32,816 bases of DNA from contig NZ_WBMR01000100.1 of the NCBI RefSeq assembly GCF_008923365.1, positions 1 to 32,816 on the forward strand. The letters are read 5' to 3'. Shown here piece after piece: positions 24,292-32,329 of this stretch; the stretch's first letter is position 1, and every line of letters begins with the position of its first letter. Under the pieces are notes generated by a model, which worked only from the letters and a program-made list of their open reading frames with translations, had not been told where the DNA came from and made no database searches. The position numbers and the translations under genes were made by a program. Origin of the DNA: Actinomadura montaniterrae. GTDB lineage: Bacteria > Actinomycetota > Actinomycetes > Streptosporangiales > Streptosporangiaceae.

Positions 24292-25299
24292 TCAGCGCGG
24301 TGCCGGGGCGGAACTCGCGCGCGGGGTCAGGGTCGGCGGCAGCAGCGTCGCGGCCGGGACGGCCTCGCCGCCGAGCTTGCCCATCAGCAGCTCGACGGCG
24401 CGCCCGCCCACCTCCTGGGCCGGGATCGCGACGCCCGACAGCGGCGGCTCGGCGTGCTCGGCCATCTCGTCCGGGCAGATCGCGACGACCGACACGTCCT
24501 GCGGGACGGCGCGCCCGTTCGCGCGCAGCGCCCGCACCACCGTGTCCACGACCGGCTCGTTGTGGACGAGGATCCCGGTCAGCCCGGGACGTTCGGCGAG
24601 CAGCCGCGCGACCAGCGCGCGGGCCGCCTCCGGGGTCGCCTCGCACGGGTGGACGCCGCCGGCGAGCCCGTGCTCGCGGACGGCCGCGCCGAACCCGTCC
24701 GCGACCCGCTGCGCGAACCCGGTCCGCCGCGCGTACACCTCGGGCGGCGAGCCGATCAGCGCGACCTCGCGGTGCCCGAGCCCGGCCAGATGCTCCACGC
24801 AGACCGCGCCGGCCGCGTGGAAGTCCAGGTCGATGCAGGTCAGGTCGCCGGCGTCGGCGGGGAAGCCGATGAGCACGCTCGGCCGGTCCAGGGAGCGCAG
24901 CAGCGGCAGCCGCGGGTCCTCCATCTGGACGTCCATGACGATGAGGGCGTCCACGAGCGCGCTGTCGGCGACGCGGCTCAGGCCGTCCTCGCCCTCCTCC
25001 TGGGTCAGCAGCAGGACGTCGTGGTCGTGCCGCCGCGCCGCGGTCACCACCGACATCGCGAACTGCATGACGACGGGCACCGCGATGCCCGAGCGCAGCG
25101 GGATCATCAGCGCGAGGACGTTGGACCGGCTGCTCGCCAGCGCGCGGGCGCCCGCGTGCGGGCGGTAGCCGAGCTCGCGGATGCTGTCGCGGACCCGCCG
25201 CCGGGTCTCCTCGGAGATCGTGCGCTTGCCGCTCAGCACGTAGGACACCGTGCTCGGGGACACCCCGGCGTGCCGCGCCACGTCGGTGATCTTGACCAC
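24292..25299 (-). CDS. LacI-family regulator of the alpha-xylosidase/GH3 regulon
   Basis: A 335-residue LacI/GalR repressor. The helix-turn-helix is ITDVARHAGVSPSTVSYVLS (4-23), the hinge region GYRPHAGARALASSRSNV. The sensor domain is less similar to the two other LacI proteins here (for example VVAICPDEMAEHAEPPLSGV at its end). The GTG at 25299 puts the DNA-binding domain at the N-terminus and lies 23 bases after the GH1 stop, so it is the last gene of the operon. Its site is most likely TCGAAGCGCTTCGA, found twice before this operon and once before the following GH3 gene. The inducer is probably a xylose- or glucose-containing oligosaccharide, unknown. Confidence 0.87.
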   Translation of the reverse strand: MVKITDVARHAGVSPSTVSYVLSGKRTISEETRRRVRDSIRELGYRPHAGARALASSRSNVLALMIPLRSGIAVPVVMQFAMSVVTAARRHDHDVLLLTQEEGEDGLSRVADSALVDALIVMDVQMEDPRLPLLRSLDRPSVLIGFPADAGDLTCIDLDFHAAGAVCVEHLAGLGHREVALIGSPPEVYARRTGFAQRVADGFGAAVREHGLAGGVHPCEATPEAARALVARLLAERPGLTGILVHNEPVVDTVVRALRANGRAVPQDVSVVAICPDEMAEHAEPPLSGVAIPAQEVGGRAVELLMGKLGGEAVPAATLLPPTLTPRASSAPAPR

Positions 25300-25322
25300 G
25301 GACCGTCCCGTCGTCGAGCGGT

Positions 25323-26696
25323 TCACTTGGCGTCCGATGCTAGCGACGCGGAGATCGCGTCGCGGTACCAGAACGCACTGTCCTTCCAGGTTCGTTCGCC
25401 CGTGCCGTAATCGACGTGGATCAGGCCGAAACGCCGGTCGTAGCCGTACGCCCACTCGAAATTGTCGAGCAGCGACCAGGCGAAGTACCCGCGCAGGTCG
25501 GCACCCGCGTCGCAGGCACGCTGAGCTGCGGCGATGTGATCGCGCAGGTAGGCGATGCGGCGCTCGTCGCGGACCCGGCCGTCCACCACCTCGTCGTCGA
25601 ACGCGGCGCCGTTCTCGGTGATCATCAGCGGGACGTCCGGGTACTCGCGGTGCAGCCGCAGCAGCAGCTCCTCCAGCCCGGACGCGTCGATCGGCCAGCC
25701 CATCGCCGTGTACGGGCCGGGCTGCCGCACGAACTCCAGGCCCTCGCAGCCGACGAACGGCGTCGCCGCGCCCCGCTTGTGGCCGTCGTCGTTCTCGCGC
25801 GGCGACGTCCCGTCCCACACGCGGACGAGCGTCGGCGAGTAGTAGTTGACGCCGAGGACGTCGAGCGGCGCGGCGATCACGCCGGCGTCGCCGTCCCGGA
25901 CGAACGCCCAGTCGGTGATCTCCGCGGTGTCGGCGAGCAGGTCGGCGGGGTAGCCGCGGCCGAGCATCGGGTCGAGGAAGATGCGGTTCGCGACCGCGTC
26001 GGCCCGCCGCACGGCCTCGGCGTCGCCGCGCAGGTGGTGCAGGTTGAGGGTGACCGAGTGCCGCGCGGACGGCGACACGACGCCGCGCAGCGCCCGGACC
26101 GCCAGGCCGTGCCCGAGGTTGAGGTGGTGCGCGGCGGCGAGCGCGTCCGCCGGGTCGGTGCGGCCGGGCGCGTGGACGCCCGCGGCGTAGCCGAGGAACG
26201 CCGAGCACCACGGCTCGTTCAGCGTCGTCCAGGTGTCGACGCGGTCGCCGAGGACGCGGCCGGCGCGCTCGGCGTAGTCGGCGAAGCGGCGGGCGGTGTC
26301 GCGCTCCGGCCAGCCGCCCGCGTCCTCCAGCTCCTGCGGGAGGTCCCAGTGGTACAGGGTCGCGACGGGCGAGATCCCGTGTTCGAGGAGCTCGTCGACG
26401 AGCCGGGAGTAGAAGTCGAAGCCCTTCTGGTTCGGTTTCCCCTCCGGCAGGACGCGGGACCAGGAAAGGGAGAACCGGTACGCGCCGAGCCCGAGCCGCG
26501 CCATGGACGCGACGTCCTCTTTCCACCGGTGGTAATGGTCGGTGGCGACGTCGCCGGTGTCGCCGTTCAGCACCTTTCCCGGCGTGCGGCTGAAGGTGTC
26601 CCAGATGGACGGCGTGCGGCCGTCCTCGGCCGCGGCGCCCTCGATCTGGTAGGACGCGGTCGCCGCGCCCCACAGGAACCCCTCAGGGAAGCCCAT
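25323..26696 (-). CDS. GH1 beta-glucosidase, cytoplasmic, in the alpha-xylosidase operon
   Basis: A 457-residue GH1 enzyme with no signal peptide. Acid/base E161 lies in TTLNEPWC, nucleophile E361 in MITENGAAFDDE. FPEGFLWGAATASYQIEGA and YHWDLPQELEDAGGWPER are family signatures. It resembles the bglC product at 14940-16382 in layout, but the loop around GTSPRENDDGHKRGAATPFV differs, so its specificity may too. The ATG overlaps the GH31 stop by one base (TGATG), a sign of coupled translation. In a xyloglucan pathway it would remove the glucose left exposed after GH31 takes off xylose. Cellobiose or gentiobiose hydrolysis is the alternative. Confidence 0.9.
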   Translation of the reverse strand: MGFPEGFLWGAATASYQIEGAAAEDGRTPSIWDTFSRTPGKVLNGDTGDVATDHYHRWKEDVASMARLGLGAYRFSLSWSRVLPEGKPNQKGFDFYSRLVDELLEHGISPVATLYHWDLPQELEDAGGWPERDTARRFADYAERAGRVLGDRVDTWTTLNEPWCSAFLGYAAGVHAPGRTDPADALAAAHHLNLGHGLAVRALRGVVSPSARHSVTLNLHHLRGDAEAVRRADAVANRIFLDPMLGRGYPADLLADTAEITDWAFVRDGDAGVIAAPLDVLGVNYYSPTLVRVWDGTSPRENDDGHKRGAATPFVGCEGLEFVRQPGPYTAMGWPIDASGLEELLLRLHREYPDVPLMITENGAAFDDEVVDGRVRDERRIAYLRDHIAAAQRACDAGADLRGYFAWSLLDNFEWAYGYDRRFGLIHVDYGTGERTWKDSAFWYRDAISASLASDAK

Positions 26697-28987
26697 CAGT
26701 TCTCCTCTTCCAGGGTGATGACGAGTTCGCCGCCGGCCGCCTTCACCAGGACTCCCTGCGGATGGGCGGACGCCTCGCCTCCGTCCACCCCCGCGACGCG
26801 CGCGTTCACCAGGAGAACGTTCCAGGCGCCCGCACCGGTCACCCGCAGCGTCGCACCATTCCGCACCGTCGTGAAAGACGTTTCGTCGATCTGCGTGAGA
26901 ACGTTCATCCCGTCGAATGATTCGTAGACGCGCAGCGTCACCCCGTCGGCGTGGTCGTAGTCGGGGCGGTCGTCCACCGAGCCCTCGGGAATGACCGCGC
27001 CGGGACGGGCCAGCAACGGAACGCTGCCGAATCCGTGCCGTTCCTTCACCCACCGTCCGCCGTACACCCGTTCACCGGTGAGGTAATGCGTCCACACACC
27101 GTCCGGGACGTAGTAGGAGATGTCGCCGTCCGCCGAGAACACGGGCGCGACGAGCAGGTCGTCGCCGAGCATGTACTGGCGTTCGAGATGCGTGCAGGCC
27201 GGGTCGTCCGGGAACTCCAGGACCATCGCCCGCATCATCGGCAGGCCCTCGCCGTACGCCTGCCGCGCCGCCCCCGAAAGGTAGGGCATCAGCCGCATCT
27301 TCAGTTTCGTGAAGTCGCGGAGGACGTCCACCGACTCGTCGTCGAACAGCCACGGCACCCGGTAGGAATGGCTTCCGTGCAGGCGGCTGTGCGAGGACAG
27401 CATCCCGAACGCGATCCACCGCTTGAACAGCGCCGGATCGGGCGTCCCCTCGAACCCGCCGATGTCGTGGCTCCAGTACCCGAACCCCGACAGGCCGAGG
27501 GAAAGGCCCCCGCGAAGGCTCTCCCCCATCGCCTCGAACGTCGATTCGCAGTCGCCGCCCCAGTGCACCGGGAAACGCTGCCCGCCGGCCGTCGCGGACC
27601 GGGCGAACACCACCGCCTCGCCCTCGCCCCGCTTCTTGCGCAGCAGCTCGAAGACGGTCTGGTTGTAGAGGTAGGTGTAATAGTTGTGCGCGCGTTCCGG
27701 GTCGGAGCCGTCGTGGTAGACGACGTCGGTCGGGATGCGCTCGCCGAAGTCGGTCTTGAAGCAGTCGACGCCCATGTCCATGAGCGCTTCGAGCTTCGCC
27801 GCGTACCATTCCCGCGCCTCGGGATTGGTGAAGTCGACCACCGCGAGGCCGGGCTGCCACTTGTCCCACTGCCAGACGTCGCCGTCCGGCCTGGTCAGCA
27901 GGTAGCCGCGGGCGCGGCCCTCCGCGAACAGCGGGGAGCGCTGCCCGATGTAGGGGTTGATCCACACGCAGATCCGCAGGCCGCGCTCCTTGAGCCGGCG
28001 CAGCATTCCCGCCGGGTCCGGGAACACCCGCGGGTCCCATTCGAAGTCGCACCACTGGAACTCGCGCATCCAGAAGCAGTCGAAATGGAACACGCTGAGC
28101 GGCAGGTCGCGCTCCGCCATCCCGTCGATGAACGAGGAGACGGTCGCCTCGTCGTAGTCGGTGGTGAACGAGGTGGACAGCCACAGCCCGAACGACCAGT
28201 CCGGCAGCCGCGCCGGACGCCCCGTCAGCGCCGTGTACTTGCGCAGGATCTCCCGCGGCGACGGCCCGTAGATGACGAAGTACCGCATCGACTGGCCCGC
28301 GACGCTGAACTGCGTCCGCGCGACGGCCTCGGAGGCGACCTCGAACGACACGTGCCCGGGGTGGTCGACGAAGACGCCGTAGCCCGCGTTCGTCAGGAAG
28401 AACGGCACGTTCTTGTACGCCTGCTCGCTGGCGGTGCCGCCGTCGGCGTTCCAGATGTCGACGGACTGGCCGTTCTTCACCAGCGGCCCGAACCGTTCGC
28501 CGAGCCCGTACACGAAATGGTCGACGCCGAGGTCGAGCTGCTCGCGCACGTAATGGCCGCCGTCGTCGGTGTCGATGACGGCCGTCGACTTCGGCGCCGT
28601 TCCGGTCAGCCGCCGCCCGCCCGCGAGGAAGTCGACGCCCCATTCCCCGCCGCGCCGGACCCGCACGGTCAGCGCGCCGGACGTCAGCGTCGCCGCCTCG
28701 TCGTCGACGCGCACCTCGCCGGTCGGTTCGGCGGCCAGTTCGAATTCCGGGCCGCGCCGCTTCTCCCCCGCGAAATGGGTGATGGTGACGCCGATGACGT
28801 CCGGCATCGGAGACGCGCAGTCGACCGTCACCACGGGGCCCTTGAGCAGGTCGCCCCGGTGCCGGATCCGCTGGACGGGCGCCTGCACCGAGAACGAGCC
28901 GGGCCCTTCCGCGACGTCGAGGACCTCCACCGGATGAACGGCGTGCACACCCTCGCGCATCATCCAGTAGCCGTCACTGAACTTCAT
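26696..28987 (-). CDS. yicI: GH31 alpha-xylosidase, YicI type
   Basis: A 763-residue cytoplasmic GH31 enzyme, close in length to E. coli YicI (772). Nucleophile D413 lies in CFKTDFGERIPTD and acid/base D479 in FPVHWGGDC. VFHFDCFWMREFQWCDFEWD carries C304 and F305, matching C307 and F308 of YicI, which set xylose over glucose specificity; the offset of three residues is constant for all four. LSSHSRLHGSHSYRVPW and MMRAMVLEFPDDPAC also match. It should remove alpha-xylose from isoprimeverose or from the non-reducing end of xyloglucan oligosaccharides. The ATG overlaps the permease stop (TAATG). The downstream GH1 and the importer make oligosaccharide breakdown in the cytoplasm likely. Confidence 0.92.
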   Translation of the reverse strand: MKFSDGYWMMREGVHAVHPVEVLDVAEGPGSFSVQAPVQRIRHRGDLLKGPVVTVDCASPMPDVIGVTITHFAGEKRRGPEFELAAEPTGEVRVDDEAATLTSGALTVRVRRGGEWGVDFLAGGRRLTGTAPKSTAVIDTDDGGHYVREQLDLGVDHFVYGLGERFGPLVKNGQSVDIWNADGGTASEQAYKNVPFFLTNAGYGVFVDHPGHVSFEVASEAVARTQFSVAGQSMRYFVIYGPSPREILRKYTALTGRPARLPDWSFGLWLSTSFTTDYDEATVSSFIDGMAERDLPLSVFHFDCFWMREFQWCDFEWDPRVFPDPAGMLRRLKERGLRICVWINPYIGQRSPLFAEGRARGYLLTRPDGDVWQWDKWQPGLAVVDFTNPEAREWYAAKLEALMDMGVDCFKTDFGERIPTDVVYHDGSDPERAHNYYTYLYNQTVFELLRKKRGEGEAVVFARSATAGGQRFPVHWGGDCESTFEAMGESLRGGLSLGLSGFGYWSHDIGGFEGTPDPALFKRWIAFGMLSSHSRLHGSHSYRVPWLFDDESVDVLRDFTKLKMRLMPYLSGAARQAYGEGLPMMRAMVLEFPDDPACTHLERQYMLGDDLLVAPVFSADGDISYYVPDGVWTHYLTGERVYGGRWVKERHGFGSVPLLARPGAVIPEGSVDDRPDYDHADGVTLRVYESFDGMNVLTQIDETSFTTVRNGATLRVTGAGAWNVLLVNARVAGVDGGEASAHPQGVLVKAAGGELVITLEEEN

Positions 28988-29877
28988 TACTTGATTGCCC
29001 CCGCAGTCAGTCCGCGCGACAGGGTGCGCTGGAAGATGAGGAAGAACACGACGGTCGGGAGGAGGCCGAGGAGCGCGGCGGCGCTGGACATGGTGGCGTC
29101 CATGAGGCGCTGCCCCTGCAGCACGCCGAGCGCGACGGAGACCGTCTGGTTCTCGTTGGAGATGAGGAAGACCATGGGGATGAGGAACTCGTTCCACGTC
29201 CACACGAAGAAGAAGACGAGCAGCACGCTCAGCGTCGGCCGGACGACCGGGACGACCACCCGCCAGAGGACCTGCCAGCGGTTCGCGCCGTCGATGCGAG
29301 CCGCCTCCAGCAGCGGGCGCGGGAACGCCGACATCACCGACGACAGCAGGTAGGTGCCGAACGCGCTCTGCACCACCGTGAACACGATGATCACGCTGAG
29401 CCGGGTGTCGTAGATCCCGAACTGCTTCGCCAGGTAGTACAGCGGGTAGACGAGCGCCTCCTGCGGCAGCGTGTTCGCCAGCAGCAGCAGCGCGAGCAGC
29501 CAGATGCGGCCCTTGATGCGGCCGATCCCGAGCGCGTAGGCGTTGAACACCGACAGCAGGACGGCCAGCACCGCGACCGAGCCGCTGACGAGGACGCTGT
29601 TGAAGAGCACGTGCCCGAAGTCGACGCGGTCCCAGAAGTCGCTGATCGCATCGAAGTCGAACCCCGACGGCGGCGCGAGCGGCCCCTTGGACGTGTACTC
29701 CTGCGGCGTCTTCAGCGCGTTGAACACCACGACCAGGAACGGGATCAGCATGATCCCGGCCAGCGCGGCCAGCGCAACGAGTACCGCGTAGGCGGACGGG
29801 CCCCGGCGGCGCCGCCGGCGCTGGGCACCCGGCCGGTCGCGCGGGGGCGCACCCGGCTTGGTCATCGTCACGGTCAT
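28987..29877 (-). CDS. ABC oligosaccharide importer permease (MalG type)
   Basis: A 296-residue permease with a very basic cytoplasmic N-terminus (QRRRRRRG) and about six membrane helices. The EAA loop is EAARIDGANRWQVLWRVVVP at about 191-210, and the protein ends LSRGLTAGAIK as MalG-like subunits do. The ATG at 29877 overlaps the stop of the first permease (ATGA); an in-frame ATG four codons later is possible. Its stop overlaps the GH31 start. The direct coupling to alpha-xylosidase suggests a xylose-bearing oligosaccharide as cargo. Confidence 0.87.
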   Translation of the reverse strand: MTVTMTKPGAPPRDRPGAQRRRRRRGPSAYAVLVALAALAGIMLIPFLVVVFNALKTPQEYTSKGPLAPPSGFDFDAISDFWDRVDFGHVLFNSVLVSGSVAVLAVLLSVFNAYALGIGRIKGRIWLLALLLLANTLPQEALVYPLYYLAKQFGIYDTRLSVIIVFTVVQSAFGTYLLSSVMSAFPRPLLEAARIDGANRWQVLWRVVVPVVRPTLSVLLVFFFVWTWNEFLIPMVFLISNENQTVSVALGVLQGQRLMDATMSSAAALLGLLPTVVFFLIFQRTLSRGLTAGAIK

Positions 29878-30842
29878 CGCTCCTCCCCCAGGTCACGTCC
29901 CTGCAGCCGCAGGAAGACGACGGTGAGCGCGATGATGACGAGCGTCAGCACGGTCGCGATCGCCGAGCCGTAGCCGACGTCGGACTTCTCGAAGAAGTTG
30001 ACGTAGGAGTAGTACGACGGGACGTTCGTGGCGCCGCCCGGCCCGCCCTTCGTCAGCACGAAGATCTGCGGGAACGCCTTGAGCGCGGCGATCGTCGTCC
30101 ACAGCAGCACGACGAAGATCTCCGGCCGGATCTGCGGGATCGTGATGTGCCGGAACCGCCGGGCCCACGAGGCGCCGTCGATCTCCGCCGCCTCGTACAG
30201 CGACGGGTCGACGCGCTGGAGCCCCGACATGAACACCACGAGCGGGAACCCGATCTGCATCCACACCATGACGCCGAGGACGGACCACAGCGCGGTGGAC
30301 GGGTCGCCGAGCCAGTCGTGCGCGAGCGAGCCGAGCCCGACGTCCTTCAGCAGCGTGTTCACCGCGCCGTTGTCCGGCGCGAGCAGCCAGCTCCACACGA
30401 CGCCCGCGATGACGACCGGCAGCACCTGCGGCAGGTACAGGCAGGCGCGCAGGACCGACGCGGCGCGCGGCCCGAAGTGCCGGTCGATCAGGTCGGTGAG
30501 GGCCGCCGCCAGCACCAGCCCGATCGCGGTCGGGACGATCGCCATCCCGATGATGACCAGGACGTTGTGCCGGAACGAGGCCCAGAACTCCCCGTCCTTC
30601 ACGAGCTCCCGGTAGTTGCCGAGACCGGCCCAGGACGGGCTGCCGACGCCGGACCAGTCGGTGAAGCTCGTCCCGACGTTCATCAGGAACGGCACGCCGA
30701 TGACGGCGGCGAACAGCAGCAGCCCGGGGATCAGGTACGGCAGGTAGGCGAGCTGCTCGCGCGCCCTCCCCCGGCCGTCCGGGCGGGACGCGGCGCCGGT
30801 GGCGGCGCCGCGTCCCTTCCGGGCCTCGTGGTGCGTCGTCAC
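29874..30842 (-). CDS. ABC oligosaccharide importer permease (MalF type)
   Basis: A 322-residue permease with a 30-residue polar N-terminus and about six membrane helices. The EAA loop is EAAEIDGASWARRFRHITIP at about 217-236, followed by the usual FPQIFVLTKGGPGGAT periplasmic loop. The GTG at 30842 overlaps the binding-protein stop (GTGA). No strong ribosome-binding site is seen, so it probably relies on coupling with the binding-protein gene. It pairs with the next permease. Confidence 0.87.
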   Translation of the reverse strand: MTTHHEARKGRGAATGAASRPDGRGRAREQLAYLPYLIPGLLLFAAVIGVPFLMNVGTSFTDWSGVGSPSWAGLGNYRELVKDGEFWASFRHNVLVIIGMAIVPTAIGLVLAAALTDLIDRHFGPRAASVLRACLYLPQVLPVVIAGVVWSWLLAPDNGAVNTLLKDVGLGSLAHDWLGDPSTALWSVLGVMVWMQIGFPLVVFMSGLQRVDPSLYEAAEIDGASWARRFRHITIPQIRPEIFVVLLWTTIAALKAFPQIFVLTKGGPGGATNVPSYYSYVNFFEKSDVGYGSAIATVLTLVIIALTVVFLRLQGRDLGEER

Positions 30843-32125
30843 TTCGGCAGGCCGTCGTCGTAGGTCTTCTGGAGCGCGCCGAGCGCGTCGCCGGGCGCGG
30901 TGCCGTTCATGATCTTCTGGGTCTGCGCGACCCAGGCGTCGTAGAAGCCGGAGACCGGCCAGTCCGGGTAGTAGGCGAGCTGGTTGTTCTGCGCCAGCGT
31001 GGTGAAGTCGTCGGTGAGCTTCTTGACCTTCGGGTCGGTGATCGCCGACGCGTCGGCCGCGACGGGGATGCCGCCGAGGTTGCCGAGCATGTTCTGGACC
31101 TTCTTCTTCATCGTGATGTCGATGAAGTCGTAGGCGAGGTCCTTGTTCTTCGAGCCCTTGGGGACGACCCACAGGTTGCCGCTGGAGCCGAGCGTCATCT
31201 TCGCGCCGGGCCAGACGGAGGTCTCCCAGTCGAACTTGGCCTCCTTGGCGACCCGGCCGAACCACCAGGACCCGGAGAACATCATCGGGAACTTGCCGCC
31301 CATGAACGCGACGCCCGCGTCCTCGGCCTTCTGGCTCACCGAGTTCTTGGCGATGTAGCCCTTCTTCACCCAGTTGGCGAAGGTGGTGGCGCCGGCCGTC
31401 CAGGCGGCGTCCTTGAAGTCCGGCTTGGCCGTGTACCGCTGGTAGGCGTCCACCCACGAGCGGTCGGGCGCCTTGTCGAGCGCGAGCTGGTAGACGAACT
31501 GCTGCGCCATGTACTCGGCGCCCGCGTTGGTCAGCGGCGTGACGCCCTTGGCGACGAACTTGTCCATCGCGGCGGTCAGCTCGGCGAACGTCGTCGGGAT
31601 CTGGACGCCGTACTTCTTGAACAGGTCCTTGTTGTAGTAGACCTGCAGGTACTCGCCGTAGTTGGGGACGCCGTACCATTTGTCGCCGCCCATGGTGCCC
31701 TTGGCGTCGTACTTGGCGGTGACCTGGACGCCGGGGCTGATCAGCTTGTCCCAGCCGCGCTTGGTGACCTCCGGGGTGAGGTCCTGGAGGAGGCCCTGCT
31801 TGGACAGCATCCCGGCGGTCGCGTTGCCCTTGTTGTACTCCAGGACGTCGGGCGCGTCCTTGGAGTTGAGGACCATCGGCGCGGTCTTCTGGATCTGCTC
31901 GAAGCCCTTCTCCTCGAACTTCACCTTCACGCCGGGGTGGGCGGCCTCGAACTCCTTGATCGCCTCGTTCCACGCGGCGCCCATGGCGCTGTCGGGGGCC
32001 TCGTAGTGCCAGAGCTTGAGCACCTTGCCGTCGGAGTCGCCGCCGTCGCCGCCGCAGGCGGACAGCGACAGGGCCGCGGCGGCGAGGGCGGCGAGCAGCG
32101 CCGCGCTCCTGCCTGCCTTGAACAT
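30839..32125 (-). CDS. ABC oligosaccharide-binding lipoprotein of the alpha-xylosidase operon
   Basis: A 428-residue lipoprotein: basic start, alanine-rich hydrophobic core, lipobox LSAC (C24), short acidic linker. The mature protein has the family-1 binding fold (LKLWHYEAPDSAMGAAWNEA; YLQVYYNKDLFKKYGVQIPT; MFSGSWWFGRVAKEAKFDWE). Several Trp and Tyr residues suit stacking on sugar rings. GAAGGAT precedes the ATG. It is first in a six-gene operon ending with the LacI gene, behind two TCGAAGCGCTTCGA boxes and a CebR box. It probably captures xyloglucan-derived oligosaccharides, but this rests on the linked enzymes and not on its own sequence. Confidence 0.87.
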   Translation of the reverse strand: MFKAGRSAALLAALAAAALSLSACGGDGGDSDGKVLKLWHYEAPDSAMGAAWNEAIKEFEAAHPGVKVKFEEKGFEQIQKTAPMVLNSKDAPDVLEYNKGNATAGMLSKQGLLQDLTPEVTKRGWDKLISPGVQVTAKYDAKGTMGGDKWYGVPNYGEYLQVYYNKDLFKKYGVQIPTTFAELTAAMDKFVAKGVTPLTNAGAEYMAQQFVYQLALDKAPDRSWVDAYQRYTAKPDFKDAAWTAGATTFANWVKKGYIAKNSVSQKAEDAGVAFMGGKFPMMFSGSWWFGRVAKEAKFDWETSVWPGAKMTLGSSGNLWVVPKGSKNKDLAYDFIDITMKKKVQNMLGNLGGIPVAADASAITDPKVKKLTDDFTTLAQNNQLAYYPDWPVSGFYDAWVAQTQKIMNGTAPGDALGALQKTYDDGLPK

Positions 32126-32172
32126 GGGGATCCTTCGCGGGGGTGGGACCGGGGGGTCGGATCGATGGGGTG

Positions 32173-32210
32173 TCGAAGCGCTTCGAAGCGGGGTTGTCGA
32201 AGCGCTTCGA
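32173..32210. promoter_or_regulatory. Two LacI-type operators before the alpha-xylosidase operon
   Basis: TCGAAGCGCTTCGA occurs exactly at 32173-32186 and again at 32197-32210, with centres 24 bases apart, close to two helix turns. The first copy overlaps a shifted palindrome CGCTTCGAAGCG (32179-32190). The upstream copy covers the expected transcription start. The same core lies before the GH3 gene at 24218-24235, defining one regulon with the LacI gene at 24292-25299. Confidence 0.85.
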
Positions 32211-32220
32211 TTGACGGGGA

Positions 32221-32249
32221 TGCTAAGCCCTCGGGAAGCCGCCGCACAA
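32221..32249 (-). promoter_or_regulatory. Likely sigma70-type promoter of the alpha-xylosidase operon
   Basis: On the minus strand TTGTGC (32249-32244) and TTAGCA (32226-32221) are separated by 17 bases. The start would fall near 32214, immediately upstream of the first operator box, so a bound LacI protein would block it. The leader is about 90 bases long. Confidence 0.5.
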
Positions 32250-32302
32250 TAGGGCGATCGACGTCAGGCGGTGAAAACGGGCATTGAACTGCGGGAACTT
32301 TC

Positions 32303-32316
32303 TGGGAGCGCTCCCA
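32303..32316. promoter_or_regulatory. cebR box: Second CebR box, upstream of the alpha-xylosidase operon
   Basis: TGGGAGCGCTCCCA is identical to the core of the box before cebE; with flanks CTGGGAGCGCTCCCAG it is a 16-base palindrome on the plus strand apart from the outer base on one side. It sits 54 bases upstream of the putative -35 element and 178 bases before the binding-protein ATG, and 14 bases after the stop of the CBM2 gene. It may act as a distant CebR site, control a second promoter, or only form an end hairpin of the CBM2 transcript. Confidence 0.7.
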
Positions 32317-32329
32317 CCACGGGCCGGGC

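Noticed and set aside
21167..25168. A 1333-codon plus-strand open frame opposite the GH3 and LacI genes
   Set aside because: The Val/Gly/Asp-rich translation has no domain character; the minus strand holds a secreted GH3 enzyme with signal peptide and catalytic residues.
27933..27946. CebR-like sequence GGGGAGCGCTGCCC in the GH31 gene
   Set aside because: It differs from the palindrome at several bases, breaks the symmetry and encodes normal GH31 residues.
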